DNA of 64,000 nt from Actinomycetospora sp. TBRC 11914. Its GTDB lineage: Bacteria > Actinomycetota > Actinomycetes > Mycobacteriales > Pseudonocardiaceae. The notes under the pieces are model-generated. The model was not told the DNA's origin and made no database searches. It saw only the letters and a list, made by a program, of their open reading frames with translations. The stretch lies in the NCBI RefSeq assembly GCF_012933465.1, contig NZ_JABBND010000002.1, forward strand, positions 1 to 64,000, written 5' to 3'. Shown here piece by piece: positions 1-12,295 of this stretch. A program made the position numbers and the translations under genes. The number at the start of each line of letters is the position of its first letter. Position 1 is the first letter of the stretch.

Positions 1-57
1 ACCACGCGTGGAACATCTCGAGAGCGCACAGCGCGGTCGCTGACCGCGTGACACACC

Positions 58-84
58 GGGGCAGGACGATCACCGTCCTGCCCC
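58..84 (+). terminator. Hairpin terminator of an upstream gene
   Basis: A perfect 11-bp inverted repeat, GGGGCAGGACG and CGTCCTGCCCC, is separated by the loop ATCAC and followed by gtttcg. It has a strong stem but no real T-tract, a form common in actinobacteria. It most likely ends whatever gene lies left of the window. Bases 1-57 hold too little to identify that gene; stops occur at 41-43 and 49-51. Confidence 0.6.
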
Positions 85-110
85 GTTTCGTCGTGTCAGG
101 AGGACGATCG

Positions 111-2192
111 GTGACCGTGGACCCGCAGGACGGCCGACCCGACCGCTCGTCCTCGACGCGGCACGACTCGCGTCCTGACCAGGGACCGCGCGGAGGCGAC
201 TCCCGCGGCCGGTCCCAGGGGGCGGCGGGAGGCGGTGGCCCCCGCCGCGGCGGCGACCGCAACGGCCCGCGGGACGACCGCGGCGGCCGGCCCCGCGGCG
301 GCCCCGATGATCGGGGGCGCGACGGTGGTCGGCGCGATGCGCCCGGCGGCGGCCGGGGTCAGGCCGGCGGTGGCCGGCCGAACCGCTTCGGCGGCGACCG
401 TCCCCGCGACGAGGGCGGCAGTGGCGGCCCTCGTCGGGGCGGCGAGCGCGGCGGCGCGGGACGACCCGGCGGATACCGCGACGGTCCGTCCGGCGATCGC
501 GGCCGAGGCCCGCGTGACGACGATCGGAACCGTGGGCGCGCCCCCGGAGGCCAGGGCGGCCGGCGCGACGACGGTCCCCGGGGCGAGCGGTCGCGGGACG
601 ATCGCAGCGACCGGCCACGCGGAGACCGCCCGTACGGCGATCGGTCGCGTGACGACAGGCCACGTGGCGACCGTCCCCGCGACGACCGCCCGCGGGGCGA
701 CCGTCCCCGCGACGACCGCCCGCGGGACGACCGCCCGCGTGATGACCGTCCGCGGGGCGACCGCCCGCGCGATGACCGTCCGCGGAGCGACCGTCCCCGG
801 GAGGACCGCCCGCGCGACGATCGGCCGCGCGACGGCCGGTCCGGTGGCGGGCGGGATGATCGCCGGACCGGATCGGGTCGTGACCAGCGGCCGGGCGGAC
901 GGGCGGCGGGTCGTGACGACCGTCAGGGCGGCGGGCGATCCGGTGGGACCGGCCGCCCGTCGGATCGTGGGCGGCCGGACCGTCACGACCGTCCGGACCG
1001 ACGCGGCGCCGACGACCGTCGGGACCGTCGCGTCGGAGGCGCCGAGCCGTCCGGTCAGCGACCCCGTGCCGAGGACCGCCCGGTGCGCCGGCACCAGGAC
1101 GCGGCGCCGCGTCCCGTCGAGCCCGGGCTACCGGAGGACGTGACGCCGGAGCTGCTCGACCAGGAGGTCCGCCGGGATCTGCGGGGCCTCCCGAAGGACC
1201 TCGCCGACAACGTGGCGCGCCACCTCGTCGCCGTCGGGGAGCTCATCGACGACGATCCGGAGGCGGCGCTCCGGCACGCCCGGTTCGCGCGGCACCGGGC
1301 CTCGCGGGTCGCGGTCGTGCGCGAGGCGTCCGGGCTGGCCGCTTACCACGCCGGTGAGTGGGCCGAGGCCCTGTCCGAGCTGCGCGCCAGCCGGCGGATG
1401 GGGGGTGCGGCGCACGTGGCGGTGATGGCCGACGCCGAGCGCGCCCTCGGTCGCCCCGAGCGGGCGCTGGAGATCGCGCGCAGCCCGGAGTCGGGAGACC
1501 TGCCCCGCGACGAGGCCATGGAGCTGCTGATCGTCACGTCCGGGGCGCGGCGCGATCTCGGGGAGCACGCGGCCGCCGTCGTGGGTCTGCAGGTGCCCGA
1601 GCTCGACGTGCGCCGCGAGGACCCGTGGACCCCGCGGCTCTTCTACGCCTACGGCGAAGCCCTCCTCGGCGCGGGCCGCCGCGACGACGCCGTGCGGGCG
1701 TTCCTCGACGCCGCCCAGACCGACGCCGAGGGCGAGACCGACGCGGAGGAGCGGGCGGCGCTGGTCGCGGCCGGCATCGACACGCCGCCCGGCGAGCTCG
1801 ACGACGCGACCGAGGCGGACGACGCGGCGGGTGCGGCCGACGGAGAGGCGGCCGCCGGCGGCGACGACCTGGCCGGCGACACCGAGCCGGGCGACGACAC
1901 CGACCTGGCCGGCGACACCGAGCCGGGCGACGACACCGAGCCGGGCGACGACACCGACGTCGCCGACGACGCGGCCGAGGCCGACGACGACGTGGCCGAG
2001 GCCGAGGCCGACCACGACGTGGCCGCCCATGACGAGGTGGCCGACGCCGACCCAGCGGTGAACGTCGGCGCCGACGGCCTGGCCGGCGAGGTGGCCGACC
2101 CGACGGTGGACACCGGCGACGACCCGCCCGCCGACGCGGACGACTCGCCTACCGGCACCGCGTCCGGCGACTCGGGGGACGCGTCCCGATGA
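111..2192 (+). CDS. Arg/Asp/Gly-rich protein with C-terminal TPR-like domain (Rv1691-type)
   Basis: The GTG at 111 is preferred to an in-frame ATG at 48 because AGGAGG (98-103) lies seven bases upstream and the terminator hairpin would fall inside the longer frame. The 693-residue product has three parts. Residues 1 to about 340 are low-complexity Arg, Asp, Gly and Pro, with a run of pentapeptides of the RPRDD/RPRGD kind. The middle (about 350-580) is helical, Ala-rich and TPR-like. The last 120 residues are acidic, with repeated GDDTEP and AGDTEP units. Position immediately before the HAD phosphatase matches Rv1691 in mycobacteria. The charged ends look intrinsically disordered, so RNA binding or scaffolding is conceivable, but function is unknown. 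The stop overlaps the next start by four bases. Confidence 0.8.
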   Translation: MTVDPQDGRPDRSSSTRHDSRPDQGPRGGDSRGRSQGAAGGGGPRRGGDRNGPRDDRGGRPRGGPDDRGRDGGRRDAPGGGRGQAGGGRPNRFGGDRPRDEGGSGGPRRGGERGGAGRPGGYRDGPSGDRGRGPRDDDRNRGRAPGGQGGRRDDGPRGERSRDDRSDRPRGDRPYGDRSRDDRPRGDRPRDDRPRGDRPRDDRPRDDRPRDDRPRGDRPRDDRPRSDRPREDRPRDDRPRDGRSGGGRDDRRTGSGRDQRPGGRAAGRDDRQGGGRSGGTGRPSDRGRPDRHDRPDRRGADDRRDRRVGGAEPSGQRPRAEDRPVRRHQDAAPRPVEPGLPEDVTPELLDQEVRRDLRGLPKDLADNVARHLVAVGELIDDDPEAALRHARFARHRASRVAVVREASGLAAYHAGEWAEALSELRASRRMGGAAHVAVMADAERALGRPERALEIARSPESGDLPRDEAMELLIVTSGARRDLGEHAAAVVGLQVPELDVRREDPWTPRLFYAYGEALLGAGRRDDAVRAFLDAAQTDAEGETDAEERAALVAAGIDTPPGELDDATEADDAAGAADGEAAAGGDDLAGDTEPGDDTDLAGDTEPGDDTEPGDDTDVADDAAEADDDVAEAEADHDVAAHDEVADADPAVNVGADGLAGEVADPTVDTGDDPPADADDSPTGTASGDSGDASR
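609..838 (+). repeat. 15-bp coding tandem repeat array
   Basis: About fifteen degenerate 15-bp units of the type gaccgtccccgcgac or gaccgcccgcggggc lie in frame and encode Asp-Arg-Pro-Arg-(Asp/Gly/Ser/Glu) pentapeptides. The units differ mostly at synonymous or Gly/Asp-switching positions. The array lies wholly inside the gene starting at 111 and is a probable hot spot for length change by slippage. Confidence 0.85.
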
Positions 2193-3223
2193 CCCGGTAC
2201 GACGCGCTGCTGGTCGACCTCGACGGCACCGTCTACGCCGGTCCCGACGCCATCCCCGGCGCGGTCGAGGCCCTCGAGGCCGCCCGCGACGGGGGCCTGT
2301 CCGTCTCCTACGTCACCAACAACGCCTCGCGCTCCCCGGCCGAGGTGGCCGAGCACCTCGCGCGGCTCGGGCTGACGCTCACCACCGACGACGTCGTCAC
2401 CAGCGCCCAGGCCGGCGCCGCCGTCCTCGCCGAGCAGTGCGACCCGGGCGCGAAGGTGCTGATCGTCGGCACCGAGGCGCTGGCCGACGAGGTGCGCGGG
2501 GTGGGGCTGGAGCCGGTGCGCTCGGCCGACGACGACCCGGTCGCCGTCGTGCAGGGCCACAACCCGGACACCGGCTGGCGCCAGCTCGCCGAGGCCTCGC
2601 TCGCCCTCGGGCGCGGCGCGACGTGGGTGGCGACGAACATCGACCCCACCCTCCCCAGCGACCGCGGGATCATGCTCGGCAACGGGTCGATGGTCGCGGC
2701 GCTGCGCTGGGCCACCCACCGCGAGCCGCAGGTCGCGGGCAAGCCGGCCGCGCCGCTGCTGCGCCAGGCCGTCGAGCGGGCCGGCGCGTCGACGCCGCTG
2801 GTGGTCGGGGACCGGCTCGACACCGACGTCGCGGGCGGCCACGCCGTGGGGGCCGACACCCTGGTGGTCCTCACCGGTGTCTCGACCCCCGCCGACGTCC
2901 TCACCGCCCCGACCGAGCAGCGCCCGACCCACGTCGGACCCGACCTGGGCGCCCTCGCCGACGTCGAGGCGGTCCGCGTCGACGTCGAGAACGGGTGGCG
3001 GGTGACGCTCGACGACGGCGTCCTCGAGCTGACCGCTCCCGACGACGGCGCCGCCCCCGACGACCGCTCCGCCCAGATCGCGGCGCTGCGCGCGCTCTGC
3101 CGCGCGTGGTGGTCCTCCGGCGCCGACCCCGAGTCGGCCGGACCTCCCACCGTGCGCCCGTGCGACGACGGCGCCGACGCGGTGGTGGCCGCGCTCGCGC
3201 TGCCCCGCGCCCCGACGGGTTAG
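2189..3223 (+). CDS. HAD superfamily class IIA phosphatase (Rv1692-like)
   Basis: This 344-residue haloacid-dehalogenase hydrolase of the NagD/class IIA group has motif I DLDGTVY near residue 10, motif II TNNAS near residue 45, the class IIA lysine in AGKPAAPLL, and the terminal acidic motif VGDRLDTDVAGG. Class IIA members dephosphorylate small phosphorylated metabolites such as glycerol phosphate or p-nitrophenyl phosphate; the substrate here is unknown. A C-terminal extension of about 90 residues follows the catalytic core. The start overlaps the preceding stop (ATGA), so the two genes are translationally coupled. Its position before tlyA is conserved in actinobacteria. Confidence 0.88.
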   Translation: MTRYDALLVDLDGTVYAGPDAIPGAVEALEAARDGGLSVSYVTNNASRSPAEVAEHLARLGLTLTTDDVVTSAQAGAAVLAEQCDPGAKVLIVGTEALADEVRGVGLEPVRSADDDPVAVVQGHNPDTGWRQLAEASLALGRGATWVATNIDPTLPSDRGIMLGNGSMVAALRWATHREPQVAGKPAAPLLRQAVERAGASTPLVVGDRLDTDVAGGHAVGADTLVVLTGVSTPADVLTAPTEQRPTHVGPDLGALADVEAVRVDVENGWRVTLDDGVLELTAPDDGAAPDDRSAQIAALRALCRAWWSSGADPESAGPPTVRPCDDGADAVVAALALPRAPTG

Positions 3224-3226
3224 CGT
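3221..3226 (+). promoter_or_regulatory. -10 box of an apparently leaderless gene
   Basis: TAGCGT overlaps the stop of the HAD gene and ends six bases before the GTG at 3233, the spacing expected if transcription starts on the start codon. No Shine-Dalgarno sequence precedes that GTG. No clear -35 is visible. Confidence 0.45.
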
Positions 3227-3232
3227 GGGGGC

Positions 3233-3472
3233 GTGGATCACGAGGGCCCGGACCCGTTGACGCGGCTGCGCGCGGCCGCGGCCGCCGTCGCGGATCTGGA
3301 CGCGCCCGACGAGGCCCCGGCGCACGACCCGGCCAACGACCCCGGTCGCGACCCGGCCCCCGACGCCGCCCACGGCACGGCGACGGGCTTCGACGCCACG
3401 GCCCACGCGGACCGCTTCTCCGAGCTGCACGACGCGCTGGTGTCCGTGCTCGCCGACGTCGACCGGGGCTGA
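3233..3472 (+). CDS. Small Asp/Ala-rich conserved hypothetical protein
   Basis: This 79-residue acidic protein lies between the HAD phosphatase and tlyA, where mycobacteria carry the small gene Rv1693. Its middle is rich in Asp, Ala and Pro (DPANDPGRDPAPD). The ends look helical, and the C-terminus (SELHDALVSVLADVD) may be the conserved part. There is no signal peptide or membrane segment. It ends four bases before the tlyA start, so the two are probably cotranscribed. Function is not known. Confidence 0.65.
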   Translation: MDHEGPDPLTRLRAAAAAVADLDAPDEAPAHDPANDPGRDPAPDAAHGTATGFDATAHADRFSELHDALVSVLADVDRG

Positions 3473-3476
3473 GCCG

Positions 3477-4304
3477 GTGGCCCGCACGACGAGCCGCCGC
3501 CTGCGCCTCGACGCCGAGCTGGTGCGGCGCGGCCTGGCCCGCTCCCGGGAGCAGGCCGCGGCCCTGATCGCCGACGGCCGCGTCACGGTCGGCGGGACGG
3601 TCGCCCACAAGCCGGCGACCGCGGTCGAGACCGCGGCCGCCGTCGTCGTGGCCCCCGAGCCCGACGGCACCGTCGACGACTGGGCCAGCCGCGGCGCCCA
3701 CAAGCTACTCGGCGCGCTCGAGGCGTTCGGCGACGTCGTCGTCGAGGGCAGGCGCTGCCTCGACGCGGGCGCGTCCACCGGCGGGTTCACCGATGTCCTG
3801 CTGCGCGGCGGCGCGCGGGAGGTGGTGGCGGCCGACGTCGGGTACGGGCAGCTGGTGTGGTCTCTGCGGACCGACGCGCGGGTGACCGTGCTCGACCGCA
3901 CGAACGTCCGCACCCTCACCCCGGAGGCGATCGGCGGTCCGGTGGACCTCGTCGTCGCCGACCTGTCCTTCATCTCGCTGCGCCTCGTGCTCGACGCGCT
4001 CGCGGCGTGCACCACCGAGGGCGGGGAGCTGCTGCCGATGGTCAAGCCCCAGTTCGAGGTGGGCAAGGACCGGCTGGGCGTCGGCGGGGTGGTCCGCGAC
4101 CCCGCGCTGCGCGCCGAGGCGGTCGAGGGCGTCGTCGCGGCCGCCCGGGAGCGCGGCCTCGGCCTCGTGGACGTGACCGCGAGCCCGCTGCCGGGACCGT
4201 CGGGCAACGTCGAGTACTTCCTGCGGTTGCGACGCGGCACCGACACCACGCCCGACGACGCCGCGCGCTGGGTAGCCCGTGCGGTGGAGGAAGGCCCCTC
4301 ATGA
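3477..4304 (+). CDS. tlyA: TlyA family rRNA (cytidine-2'-O)-methyltransferase
   Basis: The 275-residue protein has the TlyA layout. An N-terminal S4 RNA-binding domain covers about residues 7-65 (LDAELVRRGLARSREQA), followed by an FtsJ-like Rossmann methyltransferase with the SAM-binding motif DAGASTGGFTD near residue 97. In mycobacteria TlyA 2'-O-methylates cytidines in 16S and 23S rRNA and is needed for capreomycin susceptibility; the old name hemolysin is misleading. The start is GTG at 3477, and the stop overlaps the nadK start by four bases. Confidence 0.93.
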   Translation: MARTTSRRLRLDAELVRRGLARSREQAAALIADGRVTVGGTVAHKPATAVETAAAVVVAPEPDGTVDDWASRGAHKLLGALEAFGDVVVEGRRCLDAGASTGGFTDVLLRGGAREVVAADVGYGQLVWSLRTDARVTVLDRTNVRTLTPEAIGGPVDLVVADLSFISLRLVLDALAACTTEGGELLPMVKPQFEVGKDRLGVGGVVRDPALRAEAVEGVVAAARERGLGLVDVTASPLPGPSGNVEYFLRLRRGTDTTPDDAARWVARAVEEGPS

Positions 4305-5230
4305 CGGGAGACACCGTGGCCCGGGACGCGCTGCTCGTCGTCCACACCGGTCGGGAGGCCACGCGGAAGGTCGCCTCGACCGTCGCGACGCGGCTGCACG
4401 CCGCCGGTTTCACGCTCCGGGTGATGCCCGACGAGTACTCCACGGACGCCCACCTGTTCGACGACCTGACGCCCGACGAGCGGCCGGTGCGCATCGACCC
4501 CGACGACGACGCCGCGAACGGCGCGGAGATCGTCATCGTGCTCGGCGGCGACGGCACGCTGCTGCGCGCGGCCGAGCTCGCCCGGGCGGCGCGGGTGCCG
4601 CTGCTCGGGATCAACCTCGGCCGGGTCGGGTTCCTCGCGGAGGCGGACCTGGACGACGTCGACGAGGTCATCGACGCCGTCGTCGCGGGCAGCTACCGCG
4701 TCGAGGAACGGATGACGGTGGACGTCCTCGCCCGGTCCGACGGGCAGGTGCTGGGGCAGACCTGGGCGCTGAACGAGGCCATCGTCGAGAAGACGAACTG
4801 GGCGAAGCTGCTCGACGTCGTCCTCGAGGTCGACGACCGCCCGGTCTCCGAGTTCGCCTGCGACGGCGTGCTCTGCGCGACGCCGACCGGCTCCACCGCC
4901 TACGCCTACTCGGCGGGCGGACCCGTGGTGTGGCCCGAGGTGCAGGCGATGCTGCTGGTCCCGTCGAACGCGCACGCCCTGTTCGCGCGGCCGCTGGTGG
5001 TGTCCCCGGAGTCGCGGGTGGCGCTCGAGGTGTCCCAGCGCGGCGACTCCGGCGTGCTGGTGTGCGACGGGCGCCGGACGATGGACCTGCCGCCCGGTTC
5101 GCGGGTGGAGATCGTGCGCGGCACGACGCCGGTGATGCTGGTGCGGCTGCGCCGGCAGCCCTTCACCGACCGGCTGGTGCGCAAGTTCGAGCTGCCGGTC
5201 CAGGGTTGGCGCGGCCGGCGCCGGGACTGA
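4301..5230 (+). CDS. nadK: NAD kinase
   Basis: ATP- or polyphosphate-dependent NAD kinase, making NADP. The start is the ATG that overlaps the tlyA stop (ATGA), giving 309 residues, the usual length. The diagnostic GGDGT motif lies in IVLGGDGTLLRAAEL near residue 80, and the substrate-binding segment PTGSTAYAYSAGGP near residue 200. An acidic DPDDDA stretch precedes the core, as in other actinobacterial enzymes. The tlyA-nadK-recN order is conserved in the phylum. Confidence 0.95.
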   Translation: MTGDTVARDALLVVHTGREATRKVASTVATRLHAAGFTLRVMPDEYSTDAHLFDDLTPDERPVRIDPDDDAANGAEIVIVLGGDGTLLRAAELARAARVPLLGINLGRVGFLAEADLDDVDEVIDAVVAGSYRVEERMTVDVLARSDGQVLGQTWALNEAIVEKTNWAKLLDVVLEVDDRPVSEFACDGVLCATPTGSTAYAYSAGGPVVWPEVQAMLLVPSNAHALFARPLVVSPESRVALEVSQRGDSGVLVCDGRRTMDLPPGSRVEIVRGTTPVMLVRLRRQPFTDRLVRKFELPVQGWRGRRRD

Positions 5231-5260
5231 CCACTCCGCTCGCCGAGCACCGACCACCGT

Positions 5261-5276
5261 TCGACCATGTGTTCGA
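5261..5276 (+). promoter_or_regulatory. LexA (SOS) box upstream of recN
   Basis: TCGACCATGTGTTCGA matches the actinobacterial/Bacillus-type SOS operator TCGAAC-N4-GTTCGA with one mismatch in the left half-site. It lies in the nadK-recN gap, about 43 bases before the proposed recN -10 box. RecN is a classical SOS gene, which supports the call. Confidence 0.6.
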
Positions 5277-5318
5277 CTCGGATCGGCGTGTTCGGCCTCG
5301 GGTGTCGGACCTCGTCGT

Positions 5319-5324
5319 TACAGT
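5319..5324 (+). promoter_or_regulatory. recN -10 box, leaderless
   Basis: TACAGT ends seven bases before the recN GTG at 5332, and no Shine-Dalgarno is present. The geometry predicts a transcript beginning at or next to the start codon. Confidence 0.5.
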
Positions 5325-5331
5325 GGCCGCC

Positions 5332-7272
5332 GTGCTCTCCGAGCTGAGAATCCAGGGCCTCGGCGTGATCGAGGACGCCACCCTGGAGCTGCACCCGGGC
5401 CTCACCGCGGTGACCGGCGAGACCGGCGCCGGGAAGACCATGGTGATCACCGGGCTGCACCTCCTGGGCGGCGGCCGCGCCGACTCGTCGCGCGTGCGGC
5501 GCGGGGCCTCCCGCGCGGTCGTCGAGGGGCGCTACGTGCTGCCCGGGGCCGCCGAGGAGGACGCCGCCCCCGACGACGAGGCGGATCCCGACGACGGGTC
5601 CGGCGAGGGATCCGGGGGCGAGGGATCCGGGGGCGAGGAATCCGGGGAGGACGCGCGCGACGCCGCCCGCGTGGCGCGCGACGCGGGTGCGGCGCTGGAC
5701 GACGACGGGTCGCTCATCGCGGCCCGCACCGTCTCCGCCGACGGCCGGTCGCGCGCGCACCTCGGCGGCCGGTCGGTGCCCCTCGGCGTGCTCTCCGACG
5801 TCGCCGACGCCTCGCTCGCCGTCCACGGCCAGCACGAGGCGCTGCGGCTCCTGCGTCCCGGCGAACAGCGCGCGGTGCTCGACCGGTTCGCCGGCGCGGC
5901 CGCGGCGGAGGCGCTCGCCCGCTACCGGGACACCCGCGGGCGGTGGCGCACCGCGGTCACCGAGCTCGCCGAGCGTCGCGAGCACACGCGGGAGATGGCC
6001 CGCGAGGCCGACCTGCTGCGCCACGGGCTCACCGAGATCGAGTCCCTCGACCCGCAGCCGGCCGAGGACGCCGAGCTCGTCGCCGAGGCCCGGCGCCTGG
6101 CCGATGTGGACGACCTGCGCTCGGCCGCCCTCACCGCGCTCGCCGCCGTCGCGGGCCCGCCCGACGGCACCGGCGACGAGCCCGACGCCACCGCGATGGT
6201 CGGCGAGGCCCGCCGCTCGCTCTCCGGCACCGAGGACCCCCGCCTCACCGCGCTCGAGCCGCGGCTCGCGGAGGTGTCGACGCTGCTCACCGACGTGGCC
6301 GCCGAGCTCTCGGGCTACCTCGACGGGCTCGAGGCCGACCCGGAGCGGCTCGCCCAGGTGCTCGAGCGCCAGGCCGCGCTCAAGGGACTCACCCGCAAGT
6401 ACGCCGCCGACGTCGACGGCGTGCTCGCCTGGGCCGCGACCGCGCGCGAGCGGCTCGAGTCCCTCGACGTGTCCGACGAGGCGCTGGCCGCGCTGGCCGC
6501 GGAGGCCGACCGGCTCGCGGGCGAGCTGGCCGAGCGGGCGGCCGCGCTGACCGCCGTCCGCGGCGAGGCCGCCGAGCGTCTCGCCGGGGCGGTGACCGCC
6601 GAGCTCGACGGGCTCGCCATGGCGGCCGCCGCGGTGAGCGTAGTCGTGGGGCAGAAGGGCGCCTCCGCCACCGACCCGGCGGGTCTCGACGTGCCCGGGG
6701 TCGGTCGCGTGGTCGCCGGCCCGGACGGCGTCGACGAGGTGGAGCTGCTGCTCGCCCCGCACGCCGGGGCGCCGCCGCTGCCGATCGCGAAGGGCGCGTC
6801 GGGCGGCGAGCTCTCGCGGGTGATGCTCGCGGTCGAGGTGGTCCTCGCGGGCGCCGACACGGTGCCCACCCTGGTGTTCGACGAGGTCGACGCCGGGGTC
6901 GGCGGGCACGCGGCGGTGGAGATCGGGCGGCGGCTCGCGCGGCTCGCCGAGACCCACCAGGTCGTCGTCGTCACCCACCTCGCCCAGGTCGCCGCCTACG
7001 CCGACCGGCAGCTCATGGTGGACAAGGGCGCCGTCAGCGAGGGGGTCACCCGCAGCTCGGTGCGCACCCTGGACGACTCGGAGCGGGTCGTCGAGCTCGC
7101 CCGGATGCTCGCCGGGACCGAGGAGACCGAGACGGGCCGGGCGCACGCCGAGGAGCTCCTCGCGGCGGCGGCGCAGGACAAGGGCGGCGGGCCGCCGCCC
7201 ACCCCGATCACCAAGGGGGTCACCAAGGTCCGCCGGCGCGGCGAGCGCCGGTCCGGCCGCCGCGCCGGCTGA
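5332..7272 (+). CDS. recN: DNA repair protein RecN
   Basis: SMC-like ATPase that acts early in recombinational repair of double-strand breaks. The 646-residue product starts LSELRIQGLGVIEDA. Walker A is GETGAGKTMV near residue 35, and the C-terminal half holds the ABC signature ASGGELSRVMLA, Walker B LVFDEVDAGVGG and the switch histidine in VVVTHLAQVAAYAD. The coiled-coil arms span about residues 180-470. Between the N-lobe and QHEALRLL sits an unusual acidic Gly/Ser insertion (about residues 76-115) built from a 15-bp repeat. The start was chosen by family alignment and by the leaderless promoter; a LexA box lies upstream. Confidence 0.95.
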   Translation: MLSELRIQGLGVIEDATLELHPGLTAVTGETGAGKTMVITGLHLLGGGRADSSRVRRGASRAVVEGRYVLPGAAEEDAAPDDEADPDDGSGEGSGGEGSGGEESGEDARDAARVARDAGAALDDDGSLIAARTVSADGRSRAHLGGRSVPLGVLSDVADASLAVHGQHEALRLLRPGEQRAVLDRFAGAAAAEALARYRDTRGRWRTAVTELAERREHTREMAREADLLRHGLTEIESLDPQPAEDAELVAEARRLADVDDLRSAALTALAAVAGPPDGTGDEPDATAMVGEARRSLSGTEDPRLTALEPRLAEVSTLLTDVAAELSGYLDGLEADPERLAQVLERQAALKGLTRKYAADVDGVLAWAATARERLESLDVSDEALAALAAEADRLAGELAERAAALTAVRGEAAERLAGAVTAELDGLAMAAAAVSVVVGQKGASATDPAGLDVPGVGRVVAGPDGVDEVELLLAPHAGAPPLPIAKGASGGELSRVMLAVEVVLAGADTVPTLVFDEVDAGVGGHAAVEIGRRLARLAETHQVVVVTHLAQVAAYADRQLMVDKGAVSEGVTRSSVRTLDDSERVVELARMLAGTEETETGRAHAEELLAAAAQDKGGGPPPTPITKGVTKVRRRGERRSGRRAG

Positions 7273-7277
7273 GTCCC

Positions 7278-7291
7278 GGGGCGCGAGCCCC
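7278..7291 (+). terminator. Possible weak recN terminator
   Basis: GGGGC-GCGA-GCCCC forms a five-bp stem closed by a GNRA-type loop, six bases after the recN stop. There is no T-tract. It may be a weak terminator or merely GC-rich spacer; the 137-bp gap to steA otherwise shows nothing clear. Confidence 0.3.
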
Positions 7292-7409
7292 CGACCGGCC
7301 GAATCCCGGTACCCGTGTGACGGATGGGGCCACCGGGCCGGGTGAGGTGCACGGGGTCCGTCGGCGTGGCGTCGTGGCGTCGACGGCCTCGGCCGCCACC
7401 ATCGGGCCC

Positions 7410-8617
7410 ATGCGATGGCCAGGTCGAGGAGCGCGCACGACGGAGGCGCCGCCCGGCGTCAGCGGCACGGCCCGCCTGAGCCGGAGCGGGGCGGGGAGCG
7501 CCGGCCCGGCGTACCTGCGCCGGCTCGGGCCGGGGGACGTCGCCGTCATCGACCAGGTCGACCTCGACCGCGCGACGGCGACGGCGCTGCTCGACGCCGG
7601 GGTGGTCGGCGTGGTCAACGCGGCCCCCTCCATCTCGGGGCGCTACCCGAACCTCGGCCCGGAGATCCTCGTCGAGGCCGGCGTCGTGCTGGTCGACGAC
7701 TGCGGGACCGGGGTGTTCAGCGAGCTCGCCGACGGCGCGACGGTGCGGTTGCACGACGGCGCCGTCCACGTCGCCGACCGTGAGGTGCTGCGCGGGTTCG
7801 CCCAGGACCGTGACACCGTCGCCGACCTGCTCGACGAGGCCCGCGGCGGCATGTCCGCGCAGCTCGAGGCGTTCTCGGCGAACACCAGCGAGTTCCTGGG
7901 CCGGGAGCGGGCGCTGCTCGTCGACGGGCTGGGCGTGCCCGCGGTCGCGACGGCCATGCGCGAGAAGCACGTCGTGGTGGTGGCGGGCGGCGCCGAGGCG
8001 CTGGCCGAGCTCCGCTCGATCGCGGGCTACCTGCGCGAGCACAAGCCGGTCCTCGTCGGCGTCGGGGAGGGCGCGGTGACGCTGCGCGACGCCGGGCACA
8101 CCCCGGCCGTCGTGCTGGGCACCGTCGCGGAGCTGGACCCGCGCCTCGCCCGCCGCGCGACCGACGTCGTCGTGCCCGCCGACAGCGACGGGCACATCGC
8201 GGGTCTCGCCCGGCTGCAGGACCTCGGGGTCGACCCGGCCCCGTTCGCCTCCTCGGCCAACCCCGAGGACATGGCGCTGCTGCTCGCTCACGCCCACGGC
8301 GCCTCCCTCGTGGTCGCCGTCGGGTTCGACGCGAGCCTGGGCGGCTTCCTCGACCGCGGCCGCTCCGGGTCGATCCCGTCGACGTTCCTCACCCGGCTGC
8401 GGCTGGGCACGACGTTGGTCGACGCGCCCGCGGTGGCCGCGCTGCACCGCACCCGCGGCTCGGCCACCGTGCTCGCGCTGCTGCTCGCCTCGGTGCTCGC
8501 GGCGGCCGTCGTCGCGGCCGTCGCGCTGGGGGCGGGTCCCTCGCTGCTGGTGCTGCTCGAGACCTGGGGCCGTGCGATCGGGTCCTGGGCGGCCGACGTC
8601 TTTCGGAGCGTCGTCGG

Positions 8618-8621
<4 letters not shown>
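7410..8621 (+). CDS. steA: SteA-like cytokinetic ring / cell-wall separation protein
   Basis: The 403-residue protein resembles Rv1697 and Corynebacterium SteA. That protein is placed at the division septum with SteB and linked to control of peptidoglycan hydrolysis. A soluble domain of about 340 residues contains DVAVIDQVDLDR, a Gly-rich GRYPNLGPEILVEAG segment, and the conserved GRSGSIPSTFLTRL near residue 335. One hydrophobic segment near the C-terminus (about 362-385) would anchor it in the membrane. The ATG at 7410 gives a short basic N-terminus. The stop overlaps the next gene (GTGA), as expected for the steA-steB/mctB pair. Confidence 0.85.
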
Positions 8622-12253
<3,632 letters not shown>

Positions 12254-12295
12254 GGACGCCGTTCCGCGTCCGCCCGCGTCCGCCCGCGTGGCGAG

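Noticed and set aside
1-57. C-terminal fragment of tyrS or another upstream gene
   Set aside because: The stretch is too short; stops at 41-43 and 49-51 are possible ends but no residues are diagnostic.
48-110. ATG at 48 as start of the first gene
   Set aside because: It would place a strong terminator hairpin inside the gene; the GTG at 111 has a well-spaced AGGAGG.
609-838. Tandem repeats as a CRISPR array
   Set aside because: Units are 15 bp, contiguous, in frame and without spacers; they encode a pentapeptide repeat.
1649-5257. Very long minus-strand open frame of about 1,200 codons across the tlyA-nadK region
   Set aside because: It is antisense to several well-supported genes, is Arg/Gly/Val-rich without any domain, and reflects the lack of stop codons in GC-rich DNA.
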